Shown here: positions 28,048-35,783 of the stretch, piece after piece | Layout: every line of letters begins with the position of its first letter | Position numbering within the stretch: the stretch's first letter is position 1 | Source of the DNA: an uncultured Verrucomicrobiales bacterium | Lineage (GTDB): Bacteria > Verrucomicrobiota > Verrucomicrobiia > Verrucomicrobiales > Akkermansiaceae | Length of the DNA: 64,000 nt | Direction of reading: 5' to 3' | NCBI GenBank assembly: GCA_947039485.1 | Contig: CAMQZC010000010.1 | Coordinates: 1 to 64,000, forward strand | Program-made: the position numbers and the translations under genes | Notes under the pieces: generated by a model | What the model saw: only the letters and a program-made list of their open reading frames with translations | Told to the model about the DNA's origin: nothing | Databases searched by the model: none

Positions 28048-28258
28048 GCTCAAGAGCTCGTGTGACGTAGCCAATGCTGCTCAGACTCAGCATCGCTGAG
28101 CGCGCATGGTGGAGCGCATGGTGGAGCGCTGCGCTCCGGGGTCTGAAATCCTCGGGCAGCTACCTCTTTGCCACAGGGCTTATTCATATCGCCATGATGC
28201 CAATAGCGCTTTGTGTGTGTGGGGTGGCATCAATGCTGCCAGCACCCCAGGTTTTAGC
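28048..28258. other. intergenic stretch, no gene seen
   Basis: No supported gene. It holds a short direct repeat (GCGCATGGTGGA twice, near 28110-28130) beside a small inverted repeat, and a GACTCAGC/GCTGAG hairpin near 28085. Function unknown. Confidence 0.5.
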
Positions 28259-28293
28259 AAAAAAGCAACACGATGCGCGGGGCAAGGTGTTGC
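28259..28293 (-). terminator. terminator of the first duplicated gene copy
   Basis: A GCAACAC/GTGTTGC stem (28265-28271 with 28287-28293) is followed on the minus strand by T6. The same element recurs at 29080-29114. Confidence 0.6.
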
Positions 28294-28324
28294 ATGGATG
28301 CGTAGAGTTTGCTCTTGTACCACC

Positions 28325-28396
28325 TTTTGATGGCGGCGCATTGTTGCGGATTAACGCTTCTTTTGATGGCGGCGCATTGTTGCGGATGAACGCTTC
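28325..28396 (-). repeat. 36-bp tandem duplication at a gene end
   Basis: Two 36-nt units (28325-28360, 28361-28396) differ at one base. That base turns the stop codon in the second unit into a sense codon, so this copy gains 12 residues (SSATMRRHQKKR type tail) compared with its paralogue. Confidence 0.85.
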
Positions 28397-28992
28397 TTTT
28401 TCCGATGGGATATGTAGTCCTCGCAATATATAATCAGGAAGATGAAGATGATGATGAAGGTGGTGATGAGGTATCGTACGCAATTCCGAAACAGGTTTGA
28501 TCGGCGTTCCTCTCGATAGAAGACAAGATCGCCCTCTGCATTGTGGCGTTGTTTAAAACAGCCAAAGCAGATTTGCGTCTTGCCATCAGTGATGAGCCAG
28601 GCGATGTCATTTGGTTGGTCGCTTGACTCCTTGACTCCGCTGAGGGTGAACCTAAGTTCATCGGGCTCCTCTGCATCATCTCCGAACTGCTTGTAGAGTG
28701 GCTCTGACATGGGGAGTTCAATCACATCGCGATGGCTTATATTTACACGGGCTTGGCCAGAGAGGCCCTCGGGGATTTTGAATGGGGATTCTCCTTGGGC
28801 TACTCGATTGATGCTCACGGGATCAACTCCCTTGGTGATGTGCATCTCGCCACTGTAAGGCTCATCGCTTGACTCAATATTATTGGAATTGATGCGTAAG
28901 ACCGTGGCGGCCGAGAAGATGGCCGAGATGATGACCGAGAAGATGGCGGCACGGATAATGTTTTTAATAATGATGCGGCGGAGAGTCGTAAT
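28351..28992 (-). pseudogene. two-TM protein, duplicate copy with lost start codon
   Basis: Homologous along its length to the 29172-29771 product. The open frame continues upstream of the internal ATG at 28845 through a full N-terminal membrane segment (IIRAAIFSVIISAIFS) to 28992. At that point the paralogue has ATG-ATG, and this copy has ATT-ACG. Either initiation uses ATT, or translation starts at 28845 and yields a 164-aa form lacking the first membrane segment, or the copy is dying. The rest is intact: extracytoplasmic domain, second membrane helix, basic tail extended by a 36-bp duplication. Family not recognised. Confidence 0.65.
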
Positions 28993-29079
28993 ATAGTAAT
29001 GCTAAGTTATAAGAGCGCGAAGTAGCAGTGGTCATGTTGCTTTGTGTATATTATCTGCCTTTGCTGCTCAATGTCCAGC

Positions 29080-29114
29080 AAAAAAGCAACACGATGCGCG
29101 GGGCAAGGTGTTGC
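29080..29114 (-). terminator. terminator of the second duplicated gene copy
   Basis: Same GCAACAC/GTGTTGC stem as at 28259, with a T-run on the minus strand, 58 nt after the stop. Confidence 0.6.
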
Positions 29115-29171
29115 ATGGATGCGTAGAGTTTGCTCTTGTGTCAACTTTTGATGGCGGCGCATTGTTGCGGA

Positions 29172-29771
29172 TTAACGCTGCTTTTTGCGATGGAAAATGC
29201 GCTCAGCGAGGTAGTCAACGCCAAGGAGAAACAGGAAGACGCTGAGGAAGATGATGAGGTATCGTGCGCAATTACGAAACAGTGTTGGTAGGCCCTCCTC
29301 TCGATAGAATACAAGATCGCCTTCTGCATTGTGGCGCTGGTTGAAATTGATAAAGCAGATTTGCGTCTTGCCATCAGTGATGAGCCAGCGGATGTCATTT
29401 GGCTGGTAGCTTGATTCCTTGACTCCTTTGAAGGTGAAACTGAGCTCGTCTGGCTCGCTTGAATCATCTCCGAACTGCTTGTAGAGAGCCTCTGACATGG
29501 GGAGTTCAATCACATCGCCATAGCTTTTATTCACGCGGGCTTGGCCAGAGAGTCCCTCGGGGAGTTTGAGTAGGTATTCTCCTTGGGCTACTCGATTGAT
29601 GCTCATGGGATCAACTCCCATGGTGATGTGCATCTCGCCACGGTAAGGATGATAGCTTGACTCATCATTATCGAAGGATGTAGGTTTGAGGAGGGTTGTA
29701 TAGCCGAATGTTACAGCCGAGATGATGGTGGCATTGATAATGATGCTAATGAAGCGGCGGAGAGTCATCAT
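29172..29771 (-). CDS. two-TM membrane protein of unknown family
   Basis: 199 aa. N-terminal membrane segment (about 7-27), a domain of about 110 residues (GVDPMSINRVAQGE through YQPNDIRWLITDGKTQICF), a second membrane segment (about 168-190) and a short basic tail HRKKQR. The layout (TM, beta-rich central domain, TM) recalls DUF3592-type proteins, but I do not recognise it firmly. Intact member of a tandem pair; its ATG-ATG start is missing in the neighbour. No functional context nearby. Confidence 0.7.
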   Translation of the reverse strand: MMTLRRFISIIINATIISAVTFGYTTLLKPTSFDNDESSYHPYRGEMHITMGVDPMSINRVAQGEYLLKLPEGLSGQARVNKSYGDVIELPMSEALYKQFGDDSSEPDELSFTFKGVKESSYQPNDIRWLITDGKTQICFINFNQRHNAEGDLVFYREEGLPTLFRNCARYLIIFLSVFLFLLGVDYLAERIFHRKKQR

Positions 29772-29819
29772 GTAATAATTGGGCTAAATATGTGCTCCAC
29801 CATGGGGCGGAGCGTCATG

Positions 29820-30698
29820 TTAGGCAAGTGCTGCGCGCATGGCGTTGATATTGGGCTGCTGCCCAAACCATCGCTCAAAGGCGATAGCACCTTGCCAGAG
29901 GAGCATGCTCTCTCCGCTGCTACAGGCGCAGCCTTGTGCGCGTGCGGCTCGGATGAGTGGGGTCTCATGCGTCACAATGTCAAAAATCTTATGCTCAGAG
30001 CTCAGCAACTCGCTGGGGATGGGCAGGGGGTCACTCTCCTTGAGTCCGAGGCTGGTGGCGTTGATGATGAGTTGGCTTGAGGCAATGGCCTCCGCAAGCT
30101 CGGGGCTATCAAAATGCAGGGCATCAATCTGGCTCTCAGGAGCGATGGCTGCGAGTTTGTCTCGCAATTGCGCAAGCTCGGGGCGTGGGCGATTGACGAG
30201 GCTGATGCGTGGGCTGCCATCGAGGGCGCATTGAGCGGCAATGGCGCGACCTGCTCCACCGCATGCGCCGAGGATGAGGATACGCTGCTCTGAGATGGCA
30301 AGTTTGAAATAGTCAAGAATGGCGGATTTGAAGCCCTCGCCATCGCTGTTGCAGGCGTGCCAGCTGCCGTCCTCTTGCTTGACAAGTGTGTTAGAGGCTC
30401 CGCAGAGCTCTGAGAGTGCGTCGCGCTGGCTGGCGGCGGCGTAGGCCTGCTCCTTGAAGGGGATGGTGACGTTGAGCCCGATAAAGCCCTTCTCGGCGCA
30501 GCGCTCGATGACATTCTCAAAGGCTCCCTGCTCGCGCTCTGCTAAGATGCGGATATAGCGGTAGGGTAGAGCAGCGCTATCAAGGGCTGCCTGCTGCATC
30601 TGGGGAGACTTGGAGTGAGCGATGGGGTTACCGATGACGCCCAGCTTGCTGCTGGCGCTCAGATGGCTGATTTGCTCGACGGTGTTGTACTTGCCCAT
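29820..30698 (-). CDS. aroE: shikimate dehydrogenase (NADP+)
   Basis: 292 aa from the ATG at 30698. Reduces 3-dehydroshikimate in aromatic amino-acid synthesis. Shikimate-binding S29/S31 in IAHSKSP, catalytic K82 in NVTIPFKE, D119 in NSDGEGF, and the dinucleotide loop GACGGAG (144-150) followed by VNRPRP, a basic NADP-selecting stretch. The alternative TTG two codons upstream is unlikely. It starts within the terminator region of yajC and is otherwise alone. Confidence 0.92.
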   Translation of the reverse strand: MGKYNTVEQISHLSASSKLGVIGNPIAHSKSPQMQQAALDSAALPYRYIRILAEREQGAFENVIERCAEKGFIGLNVTIPFKEQAYAAASQRDALSELCGASNTLVKQEDGSWHACNSDGEGFKSAILDYFKLAISEQRILILGACGGAGRAIAAQCALDGSPRISLVNRPRPELAQLRDKLAAIAPESQIDALHFDSPELAEAIASSQLIINATSLGLKESDPLPIPSELLSSEHKIFDIVTHETPLIRAARAQGCACSSGESMLLWQGAIAFERWFGQQPNINAMRAALA

Positions 30699-30702
30699 AT
30701 GC

Positions 30703-30740
30703 AAAAAAAAGGCGGGCCAAATGTTTAGTTTGGCCCGCCT
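30703..30740 (-). terminator. Rho-independent terminator of the trmB-tgt-yajC operon
   Basis: A perfect 12-bp stem (30710-30721 with 30729-30740) is followed on the minus strand by T8, just 5 nt before aroE. Confidence 0.92.
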
Positions 30741-30751
30741 CGTGTAAAGAT

Positions 30752-31180
30752 TTATTTCTTGTCGGTAGCAGTGCTGTTACCAGCCTTGTCGAGGGTGGAT
30801 GTCACGCAGCTTTTCTCAATTTTGATGAGTACGTTAGGAGCGACTTCAACGCGTACAGCTTGTTCGAGCACTTCACGGATGATGCCGTGGATACCAGCGT
30901 TGGTGATGATTTTGTCACCGACCTTCATACCTTCTTGGCGTGCTTTTTGGGCTTTTTGCTGCTTCATCTGAGGACGAATCATCAGGAAGTAGAAGATGAC
31001 ACCGATGAGCAGGAAGCTAAAGATCATGCTAGTGCTGCCACCTTCGGCTGCTGGTGCTGCTTCGCAAGTGCTGGGCTGCTCTGTGCTCTGTGTGGTTGTC
31101 TGGATGGCTGCTTCGGCGGGGGCTGCTGCAGGAGTGGCGGCTGCGACTGGGGCAGCTGTGGCAATGATGTAAGTGCTCAT
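30752..31180 (-). CDS. yajC: preprotein translocase accessory subunit YajC
   Basis: 142 aa from the ATG at 31180, which overlaps the tgt stop as ATGA. Single membrane helix (IFSFLLIGVIFYFLMI) followed by RPQMKQQKAQ and the cytoplasmic GDKIITNAGIHGII beta domain, diagnostic for YajC. It assists SecDF-SecYEG. The N-terminal 50 residues before the helix are Ala/Pro/Thr-rich, unusually long for the family. The tgt-yajC order is conserved in many bacteria; secD is not in the window. Confidence 0.92.
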   Translation of the reverse strand: MSTYIIATAAPVAAATPAAAPAEAAIQTTTQSTEQPSTCEAAPAAEGGSTSMIFSFLLIGVIFYFLMIRPQMKQQKAQKARQEGMKVGDKIITNAGIHGIIREVLEQAVRVEVAPNVLIKIEKSCVTSTLDKAGNSTATDKK

Positions 31181-32307
31181 GTGATATTGTTTGCTTTGTA
31201 ACGCGCGATAAAGCTGCTTTTGAAGGCAGCAAATTCTCCGTCGGCTATGGCGCATCGCGCTTGTTCCATGAGACGGAGGTAGAAGTGAAGGTTTTGGAAG
31301 GAGAGTAGACGTAGGGCAAGCATCTCACCGGCGCGGAAGAAGTGCCTGATGGCGGCACGGCTAAAGCGGTTGACATGTGGATGTCCTTCGGGGTCGATGG
31401 GACTAAAGTCGTTCTCCCAGCGTTTGTTCTTGATGTGCATGGGGCCGTCAGGGGTGAGGGCGATGCCATGGCGTGCGATACGAGTGGGGTTGACACAATC
31501 AAACATGTCTATACCACGCTCAATCATCTCAAGCAGCTGGGTGGGGGTGCCGAGACCCATCGCGTAGCGGGGCTTGTCCTCGGGCAGGTAGGGGATAGTG
31601 TTCTCAATGGCTCTCATCATCTCCTCCTCGGGCTCGCCCACGGAGACACCTCCGATGGCGTAGCCATCAAAGTTCATCGCGGCGAGTTCCTCGGCGCACT
31701 GGCGACGGAGGTCGGCGTAGATGGAACCCTGTACGATACCAAAGTGGAGCTGAGCTTTGTCGCCACTCATGGGCTTGTTCTCATCAATCCAGTTGCGGCA
31801 GCGCTGAGCCCAGCGTAGGGTGTAGCCTAGGGATTTCTCCGCGTACTTACGCTCGCAGGGGTAGGGGGGGCACTCATCAAAGAGCATCGCGATGTCGCTA
31901 CCAAGCTTGGCTTGGATATCCATGCTGCGCTCGGGGCTGAGCATCATCTTGGCACCATCAATGTGGTTGCCAAAGCGTACGCCTTCCTCTGTAATCTTGC
32001 GCAGCTTGGCGAGGCTCCAGACTTGGAAGCCGCCGCTGTCGGTGAGGATGGGCTTGTTCCAACCCATCAGGGTATGGAGACCACCCATGGCCTGCACGCG
32101 CTCCTCACCTGGGCGCAGGTTGAGGTGGTAGGTGTTGCCGAGAATAATTTGTGCGCCTAGCATCTCAAGCTCGTCAGGATGCAGGGTCTTAACAGAGCCC
32201 TGCGTGCCAACAGGCATGAAGATTGGGGTCTGTACCTCACCGTGGGGGAGGCTCAGGGTGCCGAGGCGTGCTCCGCTAGGGTCGGTCTTGTGTAGGGTGA
32301 AACTCAT
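31177..32307 (-). CDS. tgt: queuine/preQ1 tRNA-ribosyltransferase lacking the zinc cysteines
   Basis: 376 aa. Exchanges guanine 34 for preQ1 in GUN anticodons. D90 (TDSGGFQVWS) and nucleophile D270 (FDCVNPTRIARHG) are intact. The zinc site is not: where the family has C-x-C-x2-C before the RxYxRH segment, this protein has G308-H-P310-H-V-N313, keeping only the distant His (H341). The surrounding residues (PIDPEG and RFSRAAIRHF) align cleanly, so this is substitution, not a frameshift. H309 and H311 might act as ligands, or the enzyme may be zinc-free. The gene has ATGA overlaps with trmB before it and yajC after it. Confidence 0.92.
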   Translation of the reverse strand: MSFTLHKTDPSGARLGTLSLPHGEVQTPIFMPVGTQGSVKTLHPDELEMLGAQIILGNTYHLNLRPGEERVQAMGGLHTLMGWNKPILTDSGGFQVWSLAKLRKITEEGVRFGNHIDGAKMMLSPERSMDIQAKLGSDIAMLFDECPPYPCERKYAEKSLGYTLRWAQRCRNWIDENKPMSGDKAQLHFGIVQGSIYADLRRQCAEELAAMNFDGYAIGGVSVGEPEEEMMRAIENTIPYLPEDKPRYAMGLGTPTQLLEMIERGIDMFDCVNPTRIARHGIALTPDGPMHIKNKRWENDFSPIDPEGHPHVNRFSRAAIRHFFRAGEMLALRLLSFQNLHFYLRLMEQARCAIADGEFAAFKSSFIARYKANNIT

Positions 32308-32897
32308 GCTTCAATCTTGATATATTTGGCCTGATAGATGGGCTTGCCCATGCTTTCCCAGTGCAGTTGGAAGTCTGTCTTGGGGTAAAATGGCTCATCC
32401 CAATCAACGCGTTGGAAGAGGGGGCTGGCATCCAGACGCTCGCAGCACCAGATGTAGTAGTCCTCATGGTCCGTCTTAAAGAGTAGCTCACCCTTCTCGC
32501 TCAGGGCGCGATGCAGCACAGGGATAAAGTCCTCCTGTACGAGTCGGTTCTTGTGATGCTTCTCCTTGGGCCATGGGTCGGGGAAGAGGTAGTGCAGACG
32601 GCTGATGCTACCTGGCGCAATAAAGTACTCAAGGAAGTAGCGGCTCTCAATGCGCAGACCGCGCACGTTGTTCAGGCCTTGCTGCGAGCTCTCATTGCAT
32701 ACCCTGCGGATGCGACCCAGTAGTCGCTCAATGCCGAGGAAGGCGCGCTCTGGGTAGTGAGCGGCCATCTGCAGCAGGAAGCCGCCATCACCACAGCCGA
32801 GATCAATCTCGTAGCTGTTGTAGGGGCTGTCGCTTCCAAAAATATCAAGCACGCTGTGGCGCTTAAAGTAGTCATCTGGCACAAAGGCTGTATCCAT
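32304..32897 (-). CDS. trmB: tRNA (guanine-N7)-methyltransferase
   Basis: 197 aa. Methylates G46 in the tRNA variable loop using SAM. SAM motif EIDLGCGDGGFL near the N-terminus and the diagnostic FPDPWPKEKHHKNRL. Slightly shorter than usual because the N-terminal extension is missing. First gene of trmB-tgt-yajC, so two tRNA-modification genes are coupled. Its promoter has perfect spacing and ends 8 nt before the ATG. Confidence 0.93.
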   Translation of the reverse strand: MDTAFVPDDYFKRHSVLDIFGSDSPYNSYEIDLGCGDGGFLLQMAAHYPERAFLGIERLLGRIRRVCNESSQQGLNNVRGLRIESRYFLEYFIAPGSISRLHYLFPDPWPKEKHHKNRLVQEDFIPVLHRALSEKGELLFKTDHEDYYIWCCERLDASPLFQRVDWDEPFYPKTDFQLHWESMGKPIYQAKYIKIEA

Positions 32898-32905
32898 GCG
32901 CGGTG

Positions 32906-32934
32906 ATTATAGGGGATTTGCTACGGAAAGTCAA
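32906..32934 (-). promoter_or_regulatory. strong sigma70-type promoter of trmB-tgt-yajC, near leaderless
   Basis: Minus strand: TTGACT (32929-32934), 17-nt spacer, consensus TATAAT (32906-32911). Only 8 nt to the ATG, so the mRNA should start 0-2 nt before it. Confidence 0.8.
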
Positions 32935-32990
32935 AATAATAACGATGCACTGACACGTAGGGAGTGCAGGGCTATTGATGACTCGGTGAA

Positions 32991-33251
32991 TCAGAGCTTC
33001 TCAAAGGTGCCGCTATCGCGCTTTTGTAGCACGGTGAACCCTGCCTTCTTGGCGTCAACGATAGAGATTGGCGCGTGTATCTTGGGGCTGTTCACATTGC
33101 CAATGACCTTGCGCACGGGGTGCTTGCAGTAGAAGCAGGCTGTGAGCTTGGCGCGGTCAACAGGGCGCATCAGCTCAAAGATCTTGCGGCACATGCGGCA
33201 GGAGCAGTCGGGGTTCTCTGGTTGCTCCGAGATGTATTGGTAGATAGGCAT
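32991..33251 (-). CDS. FmdB-like zinc-ribbon protein
   Basis: 86 aa from the ATG at 33251. MPIYQYI opening and two CxxC knuckles (CRMC after a CSC, and CFYC) match the small FmdB-type zinc ribbons thought to regulate or assist transcription. The role is unproven. The C-terminus is a short beta-rich tail rather than the serine-rich one common in the family. It begins just after the rpsN terminator. Confidence 0.75.
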   Translation of the reverse strand: MPIYQYISEQPENPDCSCRMCRKIFELMRPVDRAKLTACFYCKHPVRKVIGNVNSPKIHAPISIVDAKKAGFTVLQKRDSGTFEKL

Positions 33252-33269
33252 GGGTAGATTGCTAAACGT

Positions 33270-33302
33270 AAAAACACGGTCTATTCCTAAGAATAGACCG
33301 TG
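33270..33302 (-). terminator. Rho-independent terminator of rpsN
   Basis: A perfect 12-bp stem (33275-33286 with 33291-33302, 4-nt loop) is followed on the minus strand by T4-T5. Confidence 0.9.
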
Positions 33303-33336
33303 AGTTGTTAAAGTCAAGAAAATTTGATGTCGTAGC

Positions 33337-33606
33337 TTACCAGCTGGACTTTGTCACCCCGGGGATCATGCCAGCATTGGCAAGCTCACGGAATGAGATA
33401 CGGGAAAGGTGGAAGCGACGCAAGAATGCGTGACGACGACCTGTGAGTTCGCAGCGATTAACGCGGCGGATAGGTGATGCGTTGCGGGGGAGCATGGTGA
33501 GACCAATGTAGTCGCCCTCAGCTTTGAGCTTGGCGCGAACATCTGCATAACGAGCCGCGACAGCTTCCTTCTTTTTATTTCTTTCGATCCAGCTTTTCTT
33601 TGCCAT
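33337..33606 (-). CDS. rpsN: 30S ribosomal protein S14, zinc-free type
   Basis: 89 aa. The C-terminus NRCELTGRRHAFLRRFHLSR...GMIPGVTKSSW is typical of S14. It has a single cysteine, so it is the non-zinc (C-minus) form, shorter than the E. coli protein. It stands alone, outside the usual ribosomal protein operon, with its own short-leader promoter and terminator. It could be the only S14 or a zinc-sparing paralogue; the window cannot tell. Confidence 0.93.
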   Translation of the reverse strand: MAKKSWIERNKKKEAVAARYADVRAKLKAEGDYIGLTMLPRNASPIRRVNRCELTGRRHAFLRRFHLSRISFRELANAGMIPGVTKSSW

Positions 33607-33621
33607 AACTTTGTGGAAAGA

Positions 33622-33650
33622 TATTTACATCAAATGGAGATTAAAGTCAA
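33622..33650 (-). promoter_or_regulatory. sigma70-type promoter of rpsN
   Basis: Minus strand: TTGACT (33645-33650), 17-nt spacer, TAAATA (33622-33627), 15 nt from the -10 box to the ATG. No Zur-like palindrome is evident. Confidence 0.65.
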
Positions 33651-33904
33651 GCTGAATCTGTAACTTTCTCGCATTTTTTCTATAAAAAAGCCGCTTTTTT
33701 CTCTTAGCTGAGTTATATCTCTCTCCTGATTCTATTACTTTGCTGTTTTTTTTATTATTGTTAAGTTTGTTTTGGCGACGTGGCATTCGTGATGTCGATT
33801 GTAATTAGGTGTTGGTTAATGTTTAAGTGTGTTTAGTTTTCTAATGCCCCCGCTATCAAGATGCTAACTACTGCTATCATATATAGAACGTTGGGGTGTT
33901 TTGC
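33651..33904. other. AT-rich intergenic region between rpsN and the gadC operon
   Basis: No gene seen. Several T-runs and AT-rich blocks precede the gadC operon; the promoter of that operon should be here, but no well-spaced -35/-10 pair stands out. Confidence 0.5.
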
Positions 33905-34174
33905 ATGGTCAGGTACCTCATGGACACAATAAAACTACCCACTGAGGGCCCTGAGCTCGAGCATGAATGGATATGCGAGGATGAAATTTGTCAGTCAGAG
34001 GCCCTGACTGATGCTGACCTTGGTCACCCCCTGCCTGCGATGAGTTCGCTTTTACAAGAATCAAATGATGGTTTGCTCAAGGAGGATTGGGAGGCTCTTG
34101 ATGAGCTTGATGAGGATGAGGATGAGAATGAGAATGAGAATGAAGCTAAGCAAGGAGAGCAATCCAATGTCTGA
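33905..34174 (+). CDS. small acidic protein leading the gadC-glsA operon
   Basis: 89 aa from the ATG at 33905 (a second Met is at 33920). Strongly acidic, with a run of D-E and N-E pairs near residues 69-80 encoded by a degenerate GATGAG/AATGAG hexanucleotide repeat (about 34109-34144). No domain recognised. Its stop overlaps the gadC start by 8 nt, so translation is probably coupled. It might be a regulatory or chaperone-like acid-stress protein, or chiefly a translational leader for gadC. Purely inferred. Confidence 0.55.
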   Translation: MVRYLMDTIKLPTEGPELEHEWICEDEICQSEALTDADLGHPLPAMSSLLQESNDGLLKEDWEALDELDEDEDENENENEAKQGEQSNV

Positions 34175-35783
34175 TCTTAAATCGAGCAAGCCTGCGGTCA
34201 CTCGCTCTGGCGCTGTGAGGTTGGGGGTCTTTACCTTGGCTCTCATCAATGTCTCGGCTATTGTCAGTCTGCGAGGGCTGCCTGCCGAGAGTGTGTATGG
34301 GCTCAGCTCTGCCTTTTATTATATTTTTGCCGCAATTTTCTTCCTCGTGCCAGTTTCTCTCGTTGCTGCTGAGTTGACGACGGGTTGGCCGCAAAAGGGC
34401 GGTGTCTTTCGCTGGGTTGGTGAGGCTTTTGGGACTCGCTGGGGATTTCTTGCCATCTGGTTGCAGTGGATTGAGAGCACGATTTGGTTCCCTACGGTGC
34501 TGACTTTTGCGGCGGTGTCGCTCGCATTTATTGGGCCAAATCAGAGTTGGGATGTTGCGATGTCCTCCAATAGCCTGTATGTGCTTGTCATCGTGCTGGC
34601 TGTCTACTGGACGGCAACCCTGCTCAATCTGCGCGGGATGAAGTCGAGCGGTAATATCACCAAGTGGGGCTCCCTGCTGGGTACTGTCCTGCCAGCGGTT
34701 CTGCTTATTTTTATGGGCATGCTCTACTGGGGCATGGGTAACCCTATTGAACTTCAGATGAAGATGAGTGATTTAGTGCCCGATATGAGCAGCTTTAACA
34801 ATATTGTGATGGCGGCTAGTATCTTCCTCTTCTACGCAGGTATGGAGATGAGCGCTGTCCACGTCAAGGATGTGGAGAATCCGGGGCGCGACTACCCTCT
34901 CGCTATTGCTATCTCATCGGTGATGGTGGTGCTTATCTTTGTCTTTGGCACGCTGGCAATCGGTTTTATTATCCCCAATAGCCAGATTAATCTGGTGCAG
35001 AGCTTGCTCATCGCCTTTGATAAGTTATTTGCCTTCTTTGGTATTTCTTGGGCTGGCTCGGTTATTGCGGTTTGCCTCGCGTTTGGTGTTTTGGCTCAAG
35101 TTGTTGCTTGGGTTGGTGGCCCATCTAAGGGTTTGCTTCAGGTGGGATGTGCGGGGTATTTGCCTCGCTTTATGCAAAAGACTAATCGCAACGGTGTGCA
35201 GATCGGTATTCTGATGATTCAGGGTTGCGTTGTGACGCTGCTCTCGCTTTTCTTTGTGATGATGCCAAGCGTGCAAACAGCTTATCAGATTATCTCACAG
35301 CTCACTATTCTGCTCTACCTCATCATGTACATGCTCATGTTTGCGGCTGCGCTTCATCTGCGATACAAGGAGCCTGATAGGCCTCGCGCCTTCCGTATTC
35401 CCGGTGGTAAGGTCTGGGGTATGTACTTGGTGGGTGGCATGGGCTTCTTGGGCTCTCTGCTGGCATTTGTGCTGAGCTTTGTGCCTCCAAGCCAGATTCC
35501 TGTAGGTAGTCCGTGGATTTATGTAGCTGTCCTTATTGCGGGGGTTGTTGTGTTTGCTGGGATGCCGTTTGTTGTTTATGCGCTGCGTCGTCCAGAATGG
35601 GCTGATCCAGTTGCTAAGGCTGACTTTGAGCCCTTTAGCTGGGAGCTTGATGCTGCGAAACTGGCTGTGGATTCTGGTAATGCTCTCGAGGATGTCGAGG
35701 ATGTCGAGGATCGCATGTCACAGGCTGCTTCATCTATTGAGCAGAGGGTGAATCATGATGAGAAAGGGGGGGGGAACTCATGA
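34167..35783 (+). CDS. gadC: glutamate:GABA antiporter
   Basis: 538 aa from the ATG at 34167, preceded by a Shine-Dalgarno site (AGGAGAG, 8 nt spacing). APC-superfamily carrier with about 12 membrane segments. The segment GLSSAFYYIFAAIFFLVPVSLVAAEL, then PQKGGVFRWVGEAFG and ESTIWFPTVLTF, is nearly the E. coli GadC pattern. It imports glutamate and exports GABA, completing the GadB proton-consuming cycle. The C-terminal tail (about 60 residues, acidic) may act as the pH plug known in GadC. It overlaps glsA by ATGA. Confidence 0.95.
   Translation: MSDLKSSKPAVTRSGAVRLGVFTLALINVSAIVSLRGLPAESVYGLSSAFYYIFAAIFFLVPVSLVAAELTTGWPQKGGVFRWVGEAFGTRWGFLAIWLQWIESTIWFPTVLTFAAVSLAFIGPNQSWDVAMSSNSLYVLVIVLAVYWTATLLNLRGMKSSGNITKWGSLLGTVLPAVLLIFMGMLYWGMGNPIELQMKMSDLVPDMSSFNNIVMAASIFLFYAGMEMSAVHVKDVENPGRDYPLAIAISSVMVVLIFVFGTLAIGFIIPNSQINLVQSLLIAFDKLFAFFGISWAGSVIAVCLAFGVLAQVVAWVGGPSKGLLQVGCAGYLPRFMQKTNRNGVQIGILMIQGCVVTLLSLFFVMMPSVQTAYQIISQLTILLYLIMYMLMFAAALHLRYKEPDRPRAFRIPGGKVWGMYLVGGMGFLGSLLAFVLSFVPPSQIPVGSPWIYVAVLIAGVVVFAGMPFVVYALRRPEWADPVAKADFEPFSWELDAAKLAVDSGNALEDVEDVEDRMSQAASSIEQRVNHDEKGGGNS

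Larger units (their letters stand above)
28256..29780 (-). repeat. tandem segmental duplication, about 821-bp period
   Basis: The block from 28256 (terminator, 3' end, coding region) recurs from 29077. The 63 nt at 28256-28318 and 29077-29139 are essentially identical, and the coding parts remain alignable over their length. Each block carries one gene for a two-TM protein and its terminator. The divergence of the coding parts exceeds that of the terminator segment, which suggests gene conversion or selection at the 3' end. Confidence 0.85.

Noticed and set aside
33337..33606. Zur-regulated zinc-sparing S14 paralogue
   Set aside because: No Zur-like palindrome upstream and no other zinc-free ribosomal genes beside it; could equally be the sole S14.
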